Shown: positions 33,158 to 40,724 of the stretch, one piece after another
How the letters are laid out: each line of letters starts with the position of its first letter
Numbering within the stretch: position 1 is the stretch's first letter
NCBI GenBank assembly: GCA_963638105.1
Contig: CAVHPP010000009.1
Span: 1-64,000, forward strand
Source of the DNA: CAG-217 sp963638105
GTDB taxonomy: Bacteria; Bacillota; Clostridia; Oscillospirales; Acutalibacteraceae
Direction of reading: 5' to 3'
DNA: 64,000 nucleotides
The notes under the pieces: model-generated
The model's input: the letters and a program-made list of their open reading frames with translations, nothing else
What the model was told of the DNA's origin: nothing
Database searches by the model: none
Made by a program: the position numbers and the translations under genes

Positions 33158-34831
33158 ATGGCACTGGATGGTATTTTTTTGCACTGCCTGCAACGGGAGA
33201 TTGCAGACGGTGCGGTGGGGGATCGGGTGGACAAGATCCACCAGCCTACCAAAGAGGAGATCGTGCTGACCCTGCGGGGTCGCAGCGGCGCCAAAAAGCT
33301 GCTGCTCAGCTGTCGTCCGGACAGCGCCCGTGTGCATTTTACAGAGTATGCGCCGGAGAACCCGGCCAAGCCCCCTATGTTTACCATGCTGCTGCGTAAG
33401 CTGCTGCAAGGCGCACGGCTGGACGATGTGACCCAGCCCGGTCTGGAGCGGGTGCTGGAACTGCACTTTACCGGCACCAATGAGCTGGGAGATCGGGTCA
33501 CCTACCGACTGGTGATTGAGATTTTAAGTCGCTACGCCAACATTTTGCTGCTGGATGGCAACGGTAAAATTATAGATTGTATTCGCCGTATGACCGGCGA
33601 GACCGGCAACCGGCGGCTGCTGCCCGGGGTGGACTACACTTTACCGCCGCCCCAGGACAAATTGAATATTCTCACCGAGGATTTAGACACCATTACCCAT
33701 CGGCTGCAAACCTGCGGCGCTACCGGCGCCAAGGCAGTGCAAAGCACCCTTTTGGGCGTGTCTCCCATTATCTGCCGGGAGGTGGAGCATGGGCTGACCT
33801 TGGAGCAGTTGCGTGCCTTTGCGCTGGCACCGTCGCCCACGGTGGTGCTGGACGGTGTGCCTAAGGACTTTGCCTTTACGCCGATTCACCAGTATGGTGA
33901 TTTGCTGGAATGTCGTAGCTTTGACAGTCCCAGTACGCTGCTGGACTTCTTCTTTTACGAGCGGGTGCGGCTGGCGCGGATCAAGAGCCGCAGCGCCGAT
34001 CTGTTCCATCACCTGACCACCCTGCAAGAGCGGGCGGTGCGCAAGGCGGAAAATCGGCGGCAGGAGCTGCTGGACTGCGCGGATAAGGACAAGTACCGCA
34101 TTTACGGCGACCTGATCACCTCCAACCAATATGCGCTGGAGAAGGGCGCGCCCTTTTATGATTTAGAGAATTATTATGAGCCGGGCACGGTGGTGCGTAT
34201 TCCGGCAGACCCGGCGCTGAGCCCCTCGGCTAACGCCCAAAAATATTATAAAGACTATCGCAAAAAGCAGGTGGCGGAGCAAAAACTCACCGGCTTTATT
34301 GCCCAGGCAGAGGCGGAAGCAGCGTATCTGGACAGCGTGCTGGACGCTTTAAGTCGTTCCTCTACCGACGCGGAAATTTCTGCCATTCGGGCAGAACTGA
34401 CCGCCGGGGGCTATCTGCGCCACCGGGGCAAGGAAAAGCCCGCCAAGGCGCTGAAGCCGCTGGAATACCAAACGGCGGACGGCTTTCGCATTTTGGTGGG
34501 CCGCAACAATGTGATGAACGACAAGCTGACCTTAAAGACGGCAGCAGGGGAGGACTACTGGTTCCATACCCAGGATACCCCCGGCTGTCATGTGGTGCTG
34601 GTCACGGCCGGGCGGGCACCGTCGGAGTCGGCGCTCCATGACGCTGCGGTACTGGCGGCCTACAACAGCAAGGCGCGCGCGTCCTCCAATGTGCCTGTGG
34701 ACTATACCCGAGTCAAATTTGTAAAGAAACCTGCCGGTGCCAAGCCCGGTCGGGTGATCTATACAGATTATAAAACAATTTTTGTGACCCCCACCCGGGA
34801 GGAAACAGAGAGGATGAACCAACTTGGCTAA
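33158..34831 (+). CDS. rqcH: Ribosome quality control factor RqcH (NFACT family)
   Basis: Rqc2/NEMF homologue that binds obstructed 50S subunits and recruits tRNA-Ala for alanine tailing. The 557-residue protein has the NFACT-N domain from residue 1 (MALDGIFLHCLQREIAD), a helical coiled-coil section (about 275-410) and the C-terminal NFACT-R domain with NVMNDKLTLKTAAGEDYWFHTQDTPG. The catalytically important D97/R98 pair of B. subtilis RqcH appears as E97/R98 here (QPGLERVLELHF). Its partner RqcP is at 10674. Older databases call this fibronectin-binding protein. Confidence 0.92.
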   Translation: MALDGIFLHCLQREIADGAVGDRVDKIHQPTKEEIVLTLRGRSGAKKLLLSCRPDSARVHFTEYAPENPAKPPMFTMLLRKLLQGARLDDVTQPGLERVLELHFTGTNELGDRVTYRLVIEILSRYANILLLDGNGKIIDCIRRMTGETGNRRLLPGVDYTLPPPQDKLNILTEDLDTITHRLQTCGATGAKAVQSTLLGVSPIICREVEHGLTLEQLRAFALAPSPTVVLDGVPKDFAFTPIHQYGDLLECRSFDSPSTLLDFFFYERVRLARIKSRSADLFHHLTTLQERAVRKAENRRQELLDCADKDKYRIYGDLITSNQYALEKGAPFYDLENYYEPGTVVRIPADPALSPSANAQKYYKDYRKKQVAEQKLTGFIAQAEAEAAYLDSVLDALSRSSTDAEISAIRAELTAGGYLRHRGKEKPAKALKPLEYQTADGFRILVGRNNVMNDKLTLKTAAGEDYWFHTQDTPGCHVVLVTAGRAPSESALHDAAVLAAYNSKARASSNVPVDYTRVKFVKKPAGAKPGRVIYTDYKTIFVTPTREETERMNQLG

Positions 34832-35501
34832 TGTGGCTGTGATTGTGGCTGCCGGTTCCGGCAGCCGTATGCAAAGTGCAAAGAACAAGGTGCTGCTGCC
34901 CCTGTACGGCACGCCGGTGATTGCCCGTACGGTGGCCGCTTTTGCGGACCTGCCCCAGGTGGACGAGGTGCTGGTGGTTTGTCGCCCTGCGGATGTGGAC
35001 GCTATGTCCGCCTTGCTGCCGCAGGAGAAAGTGAGCTTTGTCTTTGGCGGCAAGACTCGCCAAGAGAGTGTGCAAAATGCAGTAGACACCATTGATGACT
35101 GCGACCTGCTGCTGATCCACGATGGTGCCCGACCCCTGGTGACCCGGGATGAGATTTTAGACACCTTGCATCGGGCGGAGGAGACCGGCGCGGCGGCCAC
35201 CGGCGTGTTTGTAAAAGACACCATTAAGGTAATCAATGATGACTATGAGATTACGGACACCCCGGATCGCTCCCAACTGATTGCCATTCAAACGCCCCAG
35301 ATTTTTCGCTTTGATCTGTACAAGCAGGCCATGGAGAAGGCCAAGGCCGAGGGCGGAGATTTTACCGACGATTGCAAGCTGATGGAGAACCTGGGTGTGC
35401 CGGTGTCCGTTGTGATCGGCGAGTATACCAATATGAAGATCACCACCCCGGAGGATCTGCCCATGGCAGAGGCGATCTTAAAAGCAAGGGAGGCAGAGTA
35501 A
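34824..35501 (+). CDS. ispD: 2-C-methyl-D-erythritol 4-phosphate cytidylyltransferase
   Basis: Third enzyme of the MEP isoprenoid pathway. The N-terminal AAGSGSRMQSAKNKVLLPLYG is the CTP-binding loop with the conserved Arg and Lys, followed by GGKTRQESVQNAV, HDGARPLV and TDDCKLMEN. Length 225. The start codon is TTG at 34824 with AGAGAGG upstream, overlapping the rqcH end by eight bases; its TAA shares a base with the ispF ATG. Confidence 0.94.
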   Translation: MANVAVIVAAGSGSRMQSAKNKVLLPLYGTPVIARTVAAFADLPQVDEVLVVCRPADVDAMSALLPQEKVSFVFGGKTRQESVQNAVDTIDDCDLLLIHDGARPLVTRDEILDTLHRAEETGAAATGVFVKDTIKVINDDYEITDTPDRSQLIAIQTPQIFRFDLYKQAMEKAKAEGGDFTDDCKLMENLGVPVSVVIGEYTNMKITTPEDLPMAEAILKAREAE

Positions 35502-35974
35502 TGCGTATCGGCCACGGCTACGATGTACATAAACTGGTGGAGGGTCGCCCACTGATCTTAGGCGGTGTGACCGTTCCGTTTGAAAAGGGTCTGCTGGGGC
35601 ACAGCGATGCGGATGTGTTGCTCCACGCCATCTCTGACGCCCTGCTGGGCGCGGCGGCGCTGGGCGACATTGGCCACCTGTTTCCGGATACAGACGACCG
35701 CTGGAAAGGGGCGGACAGCCTAAAGCTGCTTGCGGAAGTGGTGCGGGTACTGGCCGACCGGGGTTATCAAATTGAGAATATCGACGCCACCCTTTTGGCC
35801 CAGCGGCCGAAATTGGCGCCGTATATAGATGAAATGCGCGGCAACATTGCCGATGCCTGCCGGGTGGATATAGCGCAGGTCAGCGTAAAGGCGACCACTG
35901 AGGAGGGACTGGGCTTTACCGGCACCGGCGCAGGGATGGCAGCCCACGCTGTGGTGCTGATTGAAAAAGCGTAA
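35501..35974 (+). CDS. ispF: 2-C-methyl-D-erythritol 2,4-cyclodiphosphate synthase
   Basis: Fifth enzyme of the MEP pathway. MRIGHGYDVHKL provides the zinc-binding DxH, with the third ligand in LGHSDADVLLHAISDALLGA; IGHLFPDTD and the C-terminal VKATTEEGLGFTG are also invariant. The 157-residue length is canonical. The frame starts at the ATG overlapping the ispD stop. With ispH at 28675 three MEP genes lie within 7 kb. Confidence 0.95.
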   Translation: MRIGHGYDVHKLVEGRPLILGGVTVPFEKGLLGHSDADVLLHAISDALLGAAALGDIGHLFPDTDDRWKGADSLKLLAEVVRVLADRGYQIENIDATLLAQRPKLAPYIDEMRGNIADACRVDIAQVSVKATTEEGLGFTGTGAGMAAHAVVLIEKA

Positions 35975-36004
35975 GTCGCTGCAAAGAGGGGGAGTATGTA
36001 AAAG

Positions 36005-36865
36005 ATGATGGAAACAAAGGCGCGGATGCGGGCAGCTGTCTTCGGTATCTGCGTCAACCTGTGCCTGTTTATGGTGAAGCTGTATGTGGGTATTTCCACC
36101 AACAGCATTTCCATTTATGTAGACTCGCTGAATAACGCGCTGGACAGCGTGGTATGTATCCTCGCGCTGGTGGGATTTTGGCTTTCCGTGCGCACCTCGC
36201 CCAAGTACCCGTTCGGGTTAGGTCGGGCGGAGGATTTGACCGGGTTTATCACCGCGGTGGTGATCGTGGGCACCGGCTTCGGCTTCGGTTATGTGTCCTT
36301 GGAGCGAACCCTGTACCCGGCGCCGGTGTGGTTCTCGGTGCGCTATGCGGTGATCATTGCGGCAACGGCGGTGGTGAAGCTGCTGCTGGGCGCGTACTAT
36401 AAGTTTAAGGATCGGCGCCATCCGTCGCCGGTACTGAAAGGGCTGTTTACGGACAGCGTGCTGGACTTCTTTATCACTTTGTCCACCCTGATCTCCTTTA
36501 CCCTGACTCGGGTAGTGGGGGTACCGGTGGACGGCTACTTTGGTATTGCCATCAGCGCGGTGTTGCTGATCAGCGGCGCTAAGTCCTGTGTCTCCTCCTT
36601 TGCCTGTATTTTGGGCAAGCGAGAGACGGAGGATTGCGACCGTGCCCGGGCATTGCTGGCGGCACAGCCGGGGGTGACCGGTGTAGCCAATGTGCAGTGC
36701 CACCGCTACGGACGGCACTTGGCCTTTACGGCGGATGTAACGACGGATCAAACTACGGTAGAAGCAGCGGCGCAGTTACAAGAGGGGCTGCGGGCGCTTT
36801 TGCAGGCAGAAATGGGTGCGGACTTTACGGCGGCAATCAGCCCCGGCGCACCGACCGCCAAATAG
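36005..36865 (+). CDS. Cation diffusion facilitator family transporter
   Basis: A 286-residue membrane protein with five or six helices and a C-terminal cytosolic ferredoxin-like domain, the CDF layout for divalent metal efflux. Helix 2 has SIYVDSLNNALDS (DxxNxxxD in place of the usual D/HxxxD arrangement) and helix 5 LFTDSVLDFFITLS. KYPFGLGRAED between helices is conserved. The helix 5 position normally held by His is Thr-Asp here, so metal preference is uncertain (Mn/Fe-type rather than Zn is possible). Two adjacent ATGs (36005, 36008); AGGGGGAG lies about ten bases upstream. Confidence 0.85.
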   Translation: MMETKARMRAAVFGICVNLCLFMVKLYVGISTNSISIYVDSLNNALDSVVCILALVGFWLSVRTSPKYPFGLGRAEDLTGFITAVVIVGTGFGFGYVSLERTLYPAPVWFSVRYAVIIAATAVVKLLLGAYYKFKDRRHPSPVLKGLFTDSVLDFFITLSTLISFTLTRVVGVPVDGYFGIAISAVLLISGAKSCVSSFACILGKRETEDCDRARALLAAQPGVTGVANVQCHRYGRHLAFTADVTTDQTTVEAAAQLQEGLRALLQAEMGADFTAAISPGAPTAK

Positions 36866-36892
36866 AACAAAACAAAAACGGGGGAGTAACAA

Positions 36893-38239
36893 ATGTCTAA
36901 CAAGAAAGGGGCTCTTTTAACAGAAGAGCAAAGATTGGAAAAGGTGCTGGCTAAAAAAAAGCGCAGGAAGATCGCACTGAAAATTTTTATCGGCTTTTTA
37001 ATCGTCTTGGCGCTGTTTGTGGGGATCACTACCTTGATCTCCGTAATCGGTATTCAGTCTAACATCAATAAGGCCCACAATTACGGCTCTGCCGGTTGCG
37101 CCCAGCTGGAATACAGCGTAGAGGACAACGGCTATGTGAACATAAAGAGCGACAAGGGACTGAAAGTGATGCAGCTGACGGATGTACATATTGGCGGCGG
37201 CTGGATGTCTATTAAAAAGGACGCTATGGCGATCAATACCGTAGCCACAATGATCCGGGTAGAAAAGCCGGACTTCGTGGTAGTCACCGGCGACATTTCT
37301 TACCCGGTGCCGTTCCAGGCAGGCACTTTCAATAACAAGTCCGGCGCCAAGATCTTTGCAGAGCTGATGGAGACCCTGGGCGTGTACTGGACTCTGGCTT
37401 ACGGCAACCATGATACAGAGGCGTACAGCTATTACACGCGCGAGCAACTGACGGATTTTTACCGCAGCGAGCAATACAAGCACTGCTTGCTGCAGCCCGG
37501 TCCGGAAGATGTGGACGGCGTGGGCAACCAGGTGATCAACATTGTCAACAGTGACGGCGTGATCACACGCGCTTTGATTACGCTGGACAGTCACTCTTAT
37601 ATTGACGGTGACGTTTTGGGTATTCGTTGGCTGTACGATAATATCCACGAGAATCAGATCAATTGGTACAAGCATGTGGTGCTGGATCTGGCAAAACGGA
37701 ACCAAGACGCGGCCAAGGTTCTGCCTGCTGCCAAGCAGAAGTCCTATGCCCAGCTGGAAAAAGTGGTGCCCACTTCCGTCTTTTTCCACTTCCCTATGGA
37801 GGAGTACCGCTTGGCCTGGACCGAGTATGTGGAGAATGATTATAAAGATACGGAAAATGTGAAGTACCGTTACGGTTTGCCCGGTGAGAGCGGCAAAGTG
37901 GTGTACTGCGGTATCCACCCGGATCAGCTGTTTGAGACGATGCAGGAGTTGGGCAGCACGGATAGCACCTTCTGCGGCCATGATCATTACAACAACTTTT
38001 CCCTGAATTACAAAGGGATTAACCTGACCTACGGCTACTCTATTGACTACCTGGCTTATGTGGGTATTTACAAGCAGGGCACCCAGCGCGGCTGCACCAT
38101 CTTGGATTACGACCAAAACGGCGGTTTGGACTTCCACCAGGAGAATTATTATCAGGACAAGTACCAGAACGACGCCCGTGAGTCCGTCACCATGCAGGAG
38201 ATCACCACCTCCGGCTTGCCGGTGCTGGACGCACGATAA
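36893..38239 (+). CDS. Membrane-anchored calcineurin-like metallophosphoesterase
   Basis: A 448-residue protein with a basic cytosolic N-terminus, one membrane helix (ALKIFIGFLIVLALFVGITTLI, residues about 28-49) and an extracytoplasmic phosphoesterase domain. All metal motifs are present: QLTDVHIGG, VVTGDIS, AYGNHDTE, FFHFP and CGHDHYNNF. The pattern resembles purple-acid/Icc-type phosphoesterases acting on phosphomonoesters or cyclic nucleotides outside the cell; the substrate is unknown. It has GGGGGAG upstream and ends at a terminator. Confidence 0.85.
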   Translation: MSNKKGALLTEEQRLEKVLAKKKRRKIALKIFIGFLIVLALFVGITTLISVIGIQSNINKAHNYGSAGCAQLEYSVEDNGYVNIKSDKGLKVMQLTDVHIGGGWMSIKKDAMAINTVATMIRVEKPDFVVVTGDISYPVPFQAGTFNNKSGAKIFAELMETLGVYWTLAYGNHDTEAYSYYTREQLTDFYRSEQYKHCLLQPGPEDVDGVGNQVINIVNSDGVITRALITLDSHSYIDGDVLGIRWLYDNIHENQINWYKHVVLDLAKRNQDAAKVLPAAKQKSYAQLEKVVPTSVFFHFPMEEYRLAWTEYVENDYKDTENVKYRYGLPGESGKVVYCGIHPDQLFETMQELGSTDSTFCGHDHYNNFSLNYKGINLTYGYSIDYLAYVGIYKQGTQRGCTILDYDQNGGLDFHQENYYQDKYQNDARESVTMQEITTSGLPVLDAR

Positions 38240-38250
38240 TGCTTCTTTTG

Positions 38251-38286
38251 CGCACTGTCGGTTTTTGCCGACGGTGCGTATTTTTT
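38251..38286 (+). terminator. Terminator before the groESL operon
   Basis: CGCACTGTCGG (from 38251) pairs with CCGACGGTGCG (to 38278), one mismatch, then TATTTTTT. Confidence 0.8.
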
Positions 38287-38348
38287 GTCTCTTTTTGGCG
38301 GGCGGATTACGGAAAATCGGATTTTTTATGAAGAATTTTGAAATCCTA

Positions 38349-38376
38349 TTGACAAATGGAAAAAACTTGCTAAAAT
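38349..38376 (+). promoter_or_regulatory. groESL promoter
   Basis: Perfect TTGACA at 38349-38354 and TAAAAT at 38371-38376, 16 bases apart, immediately before the CIRCE element. Confidence 0.8.
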
Positions 38377-38381
38377 AAGTA

Positions 38382-38408
38382 TTAGCACTCGGGAGTAAAG
38401 AGTGCTAA
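38382..38408 (+). promoter_or_regulatory. CIRCE operator (HrcA binding site)
   Basis: TTAGCACTC at 38382-38390, nine bases, then GAGTGCTAA at 38400-38408: an exact match to the CIRCE consensus. It lies at the transcription start, where the HrcA repressor blocks groESL until heat shock. hrcA itself is not in the window. Confidence 0.97.
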
Positions 38409-38443
38409 CGCAAAAACAAATACTTTTGACGAGGTGAAAAGTT

Positions 38444-38716
38444 ATGACTATTAAACCGCTTGCAGACCGTGTTCTGCTAAAAGCCTGTGAGGCTGAGGAA
38501 ACCACCGCTTCCGGCATTATTCTGGCAGCTTCTGCGCAGGAGAAGCCCGAGGTGTCTGAAGTTGTTGCCGTCGGTCCCGGCACCGACAAACATCCCATGA
38601 CTGTTGCTGTTGGCGATAAGGTGATTATCGGCAAGTACAGCGGCACCCAGATTAAGGTGGACGGTCAGGAGTACACCATTTCCGAGGTCAAAGACATTTT
38701 GGCCGTAGTTGAGTAA
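38444..38716 (+). CDS. groES: Co-chaperonin GroES
   Basis: Ten-kilodalton lid of the GroEL chamber. The 90-residue protein shows IKPLADRVLLKACEAEETTASGIIL, containing the mobile loop, then GDKVIIGKYSGTQIKVDGQEYTIS. Family cores read PxxDRVLVK, matched here with PLADRVLLK. GAGGTG precedes the ATG. Controlled by CIRCE upstream; groEL follows after 14 bases with AAGGAGGAG. Confidence 0.97.
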   Translation: MTIKPLADRVLLKACEAEETTASGIILAASAQEKPEVSEVVAVGPGTDKHPMTVAVGDKVIIGKYSGTQIKVDGQEYTISEVKDILAVVE

Positions 38717-38730
38717 GGAGGAGTTCCGTT

Positions 38731-40371
38731 ATGGCAAAAGATATTATTTATGGCGAGGACGCGCGCAAGGCCTTGCAGACCGGTATTGACAAGCTGGCCA
38801 ATACCGTTAAGATTACCCTTGGTCCCAAGGGCCGCAATGTGGTACTGGATAAGAAGTACGGCGCACCGCTGATCACCAACGACGGCGTGACCATTGCCAA
38901 GGAGATTGAGCTGGAGGAGCCTTTTGAGAATATGGGCGCCCAGCTGGTAAAGGAAGTTTCTTCCAAGACCAATGACGATGCAGGTGACGGCACCACCACC
39001 GCTACACTGCTGGCCCAGGCGCTGGTACGCGAGGGCATGAAGAATGTGGCTGCCGGTGCCAACCCCATGGTTGTGAAGAACGGCATTAAGGCCGCTGTGG
39101 ACGCTGCTGTGGCCGGCATCCAAAAAGAGAGCAAGGCCGTTAGCGGCAGCGATGATATTGCCCGCGTGGCTACCGTGTCTGCTGCAGATGAGACCGTTGG
39201 CAAGCTGATTGCCGAGGCTATGGAAAAGGTATCTGCTGACGGCGTGATCACCGTAGAGGAGTCCAAGACCGCAGAGACCACCTGCGAGGTGGTTGAGGGT
39301 ATGCAGTTCGATCGTGGCTACATTTCTCCCTATATGGTGACCGATACAGATAAAATGGAAGCTGTTTTGGACGACGCTAAGATTCTCATTACCGATAAGA
39401 AGATCAGTACTGTACAGGATATTCTGCCCTTGCTGGAGGCTGTGCTGAAGAACGGCCAGAAGCTGGTAATCATTGCAGAGGATGTTGAGGGCGAGGCCTT
39501 GCAGACCATTCTGCTGAACAAGCTGCGCGGCACCTTTACTTGTGTATGCGTAAAGGCACCGGGCTTTGGCGATCGCCGCAAGGATATGCTTCAGGATATT
39601 GCCGTACTGACCGGCGGCCAGGTGATTACTTCCGACCTGGGTCTGGAACTGAAGGACGCGACCATGCAGATGTTGGGTACTGCTCGTCAGGTGAAGGTGA
39701 CCAAAGAGAACACCATTATCGTAGACGGCGCCGGCAACAGTGAGGATATTAAAGCGCGTGTGGGTCAGATCCGTACCGCTATTGAGGCTTCTACCTCTGA
39801 CTTTGATCGGGAGAAGCTGCAGGAGCGCCTGGCCAAGATGGCCGGCGGCGTAGCCGTTGTTAAGGTGGGTGCTGCTACCGAGACAGAGATGAAAGAGAAA
39901 AAGCTGCGCATTGAGGACGCTCTGGCTGCCACTAAGGCTGCTGTGGAAGAGGGCATCGTTGCCGGCGGCGGCGTGGCACTGATCAACACCATTCCCGCTG
40001 TGGAGAAGCTGCTGGATACCGATGACGCGGACTTTAAGACCGGCGTGAAGATCGTGCTGAAGGCGCTGGAGGAGCCGGTGCGCCAGATTGCTGCAAACGC
40101 TGGCCTGGAGGGTAGCGTGATTGTAGACAAGATCATGGCTTCCGGCAAGGCCGGTTATGGCTTTAACTTTGCCACCAACACCTATGGCGATATGATCGAG
40201 GCCGGCATCGTAGACCCGGCAAAGGTGACCCGTTCTGCCATCCAGAACGCCGCTTCCGTGGCTTCTATGGTACTGACCACCGAAAGTCTGGTAACGGACA
40301 TTAAGGACCCGCAGGCTGACGCCGCAAATGCTGCTGCGATGGCCGCAGCATCTCAGGGCGGCATGTACTAA
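38731..40371 (+). CDS. groEL: Chaperonin GroEL
   Basis: ATP-driven protein-folding chamber. The 546-residue protein starts MAKDIIYGEDARKALQTGID, has the ATP site motif DAGDGTTTATLLAQ, the EGMQFDRGYISPYMVTD block and the chaperonin signature AAVEEGIVAGGGVAL, and ends in GGMY (a short GGM-type tail). Spacing from groES and a strong ribosome binding site imply one transcript. An open frame of more than 600 codons on the opposite strand is a composition effect. Confidence 0.98.
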   Translation: MAKDIIYGEDARKALQTGIDKLANTVKITLGPKGRNVVLDKKYGAPLITNDGVTIAKEIELEEPFENMGAQLVKEVSSKTNDDAGDGTTTATLLAQALVREGMKNVAAGANPMVVKNGIKAAVDAAVAGIQKESKAVSGSDDIARVATVSAADETVGKLIAEAMEKVSADGVITVEESKTAETTCEVVEGMQFDRGYISPYMVTDTDKMEAVLDDAKILITDKKISTVQDILPLLEAVLKNGQKLVIIAEDVEGEALQTILLNKLRGTFTCVCVKAPGFGDRRKDMLQDIAVLTGGQVITSDLGLELKDATMQMLGTARQVKVTKENTIIVDGAGNSEDIKARVGQIRTAIEASTSDFDREKLQERLAKMAGGVAVVKVGAATETEMKEKKLRIEDALAATKAAVEEGIVAGGGVALINTIPAVEKLLDTDDADFKTGVKIVLKALEEPVRQIAANAGLEGSVIVDKIMASGKAGYGFNFATNTYGDMIEAGIVDPAKVTRSAIQNAASVASMVLTTESLVTDIKDPQADAANAAAMAAASQGGMY

Positions 40372-40385
40372 TGCCGCGCGAGATG

Positions 40386-40452
40386 ATGCGGCACAAGGCT
40401 CCAAATCTTTGATTTGGGAGCAAAGGTCCGGTGGACCTTTGCGTAGCCGCAT
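40386..40452 (+). other. Predicted three-way-junction RNA fold in the groESL 3' region
   Basis: Fifteen bases after the groEL stop, ATGCGGC (40386-40392) can pair with GCCGCAT (40446-40452), enclosing two perfect hairpins: CCAAATC/GATTTGG (40401-40417) and GCAAAGGTCC/GGACCTTTGC (40420-40442). None is followed by a T-run. A further hairpin TTGCGG/CCGCAA is at 40463-40480. I know no named RNA family with this shape; it could stabilise the groESL mRNA 3' end, be a processed small RNA, or be a palindromic repeat element. Confidence 0.55.
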
Positions 40453-40498
40453 GGTCGATGTGTTGCGGAAATAACCGCAAATAAACATAGCAAAATTT

Positions 40499-40530
40499 GG
40501 CCGTTGTGCGTATGCACGGCGGCCTTTTTG
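40499..40530 (+). terminator. groESL terminator
   Basis: GGCCGTTGTGC (40499-40509) pairs with GCACGGCGGCC (40514-40524) including two G-U pairs, then TTTTT. The stretch from the groEL stop to 40724 (353 bases) holds this terminator, the fold at 40386-40452, a promoter at 40634 and a leader hairpin; no coding frame is credible in it. Confidence 0.75.
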
Positions 40531-40633
40531 CGTGATATGGATCGGTTTTGACGGAACATAGGTTTATACGCATGGCAGAGCAGTCATCAAAATTGAACAC
40601 ACTGAAATATCTGTACCACTTATCTACAATGTA

Positions 40634-40662
40634 TTGACTTTTTACCTCTTAGGGGGTACTAT
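40634..40662 (+). promoter_or_regulatory. Promoter of the secreted GH43 gene
   Basis: TTGACT at 40634-40639 and TACTAT at 40657-40662, 17 bases apart, about 60 bases before the start codon. Confidence 0.6.
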
Positions 40663-40666
40663 ATAG

Positions 40667-40712
40667 CCGATTTTGGTGCAGTCTGTTTTCTTCTGCCCAA
40701 AAAGGAAATCGG
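40667..40712 (+). promoter_or_regulatory. Leader stem-loop of the GH43 gene touching the ribosome binding site
   Basis: CCGATTT (40667-40673) pairs with AAATCGG (40706-40712), with an inner GCAG/CTGC stem (40678-40681, 40693-40696) and TTTTGG/CCAAAA extension. The 3' arm ends inside GGAGG (40711-40715), the ribosome binding site of the 40725 gene. Confidence 0.45.
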
Positions 40713-40724
40713 AGGTGCAAATCT

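Noticed and set aside
38665..40488. Open frame of about 607 codons antisense to groEL
   Set aside because: It mirrors the codon pattern of groEL, has no ribosome binding site or recognisable domain, and groEL is certain.
40540..40633. Possible small gene between the groESL terminator and the GH43 promoter
   Set aside because: No start codon with a ribosome binding site opens a frame of useful length.
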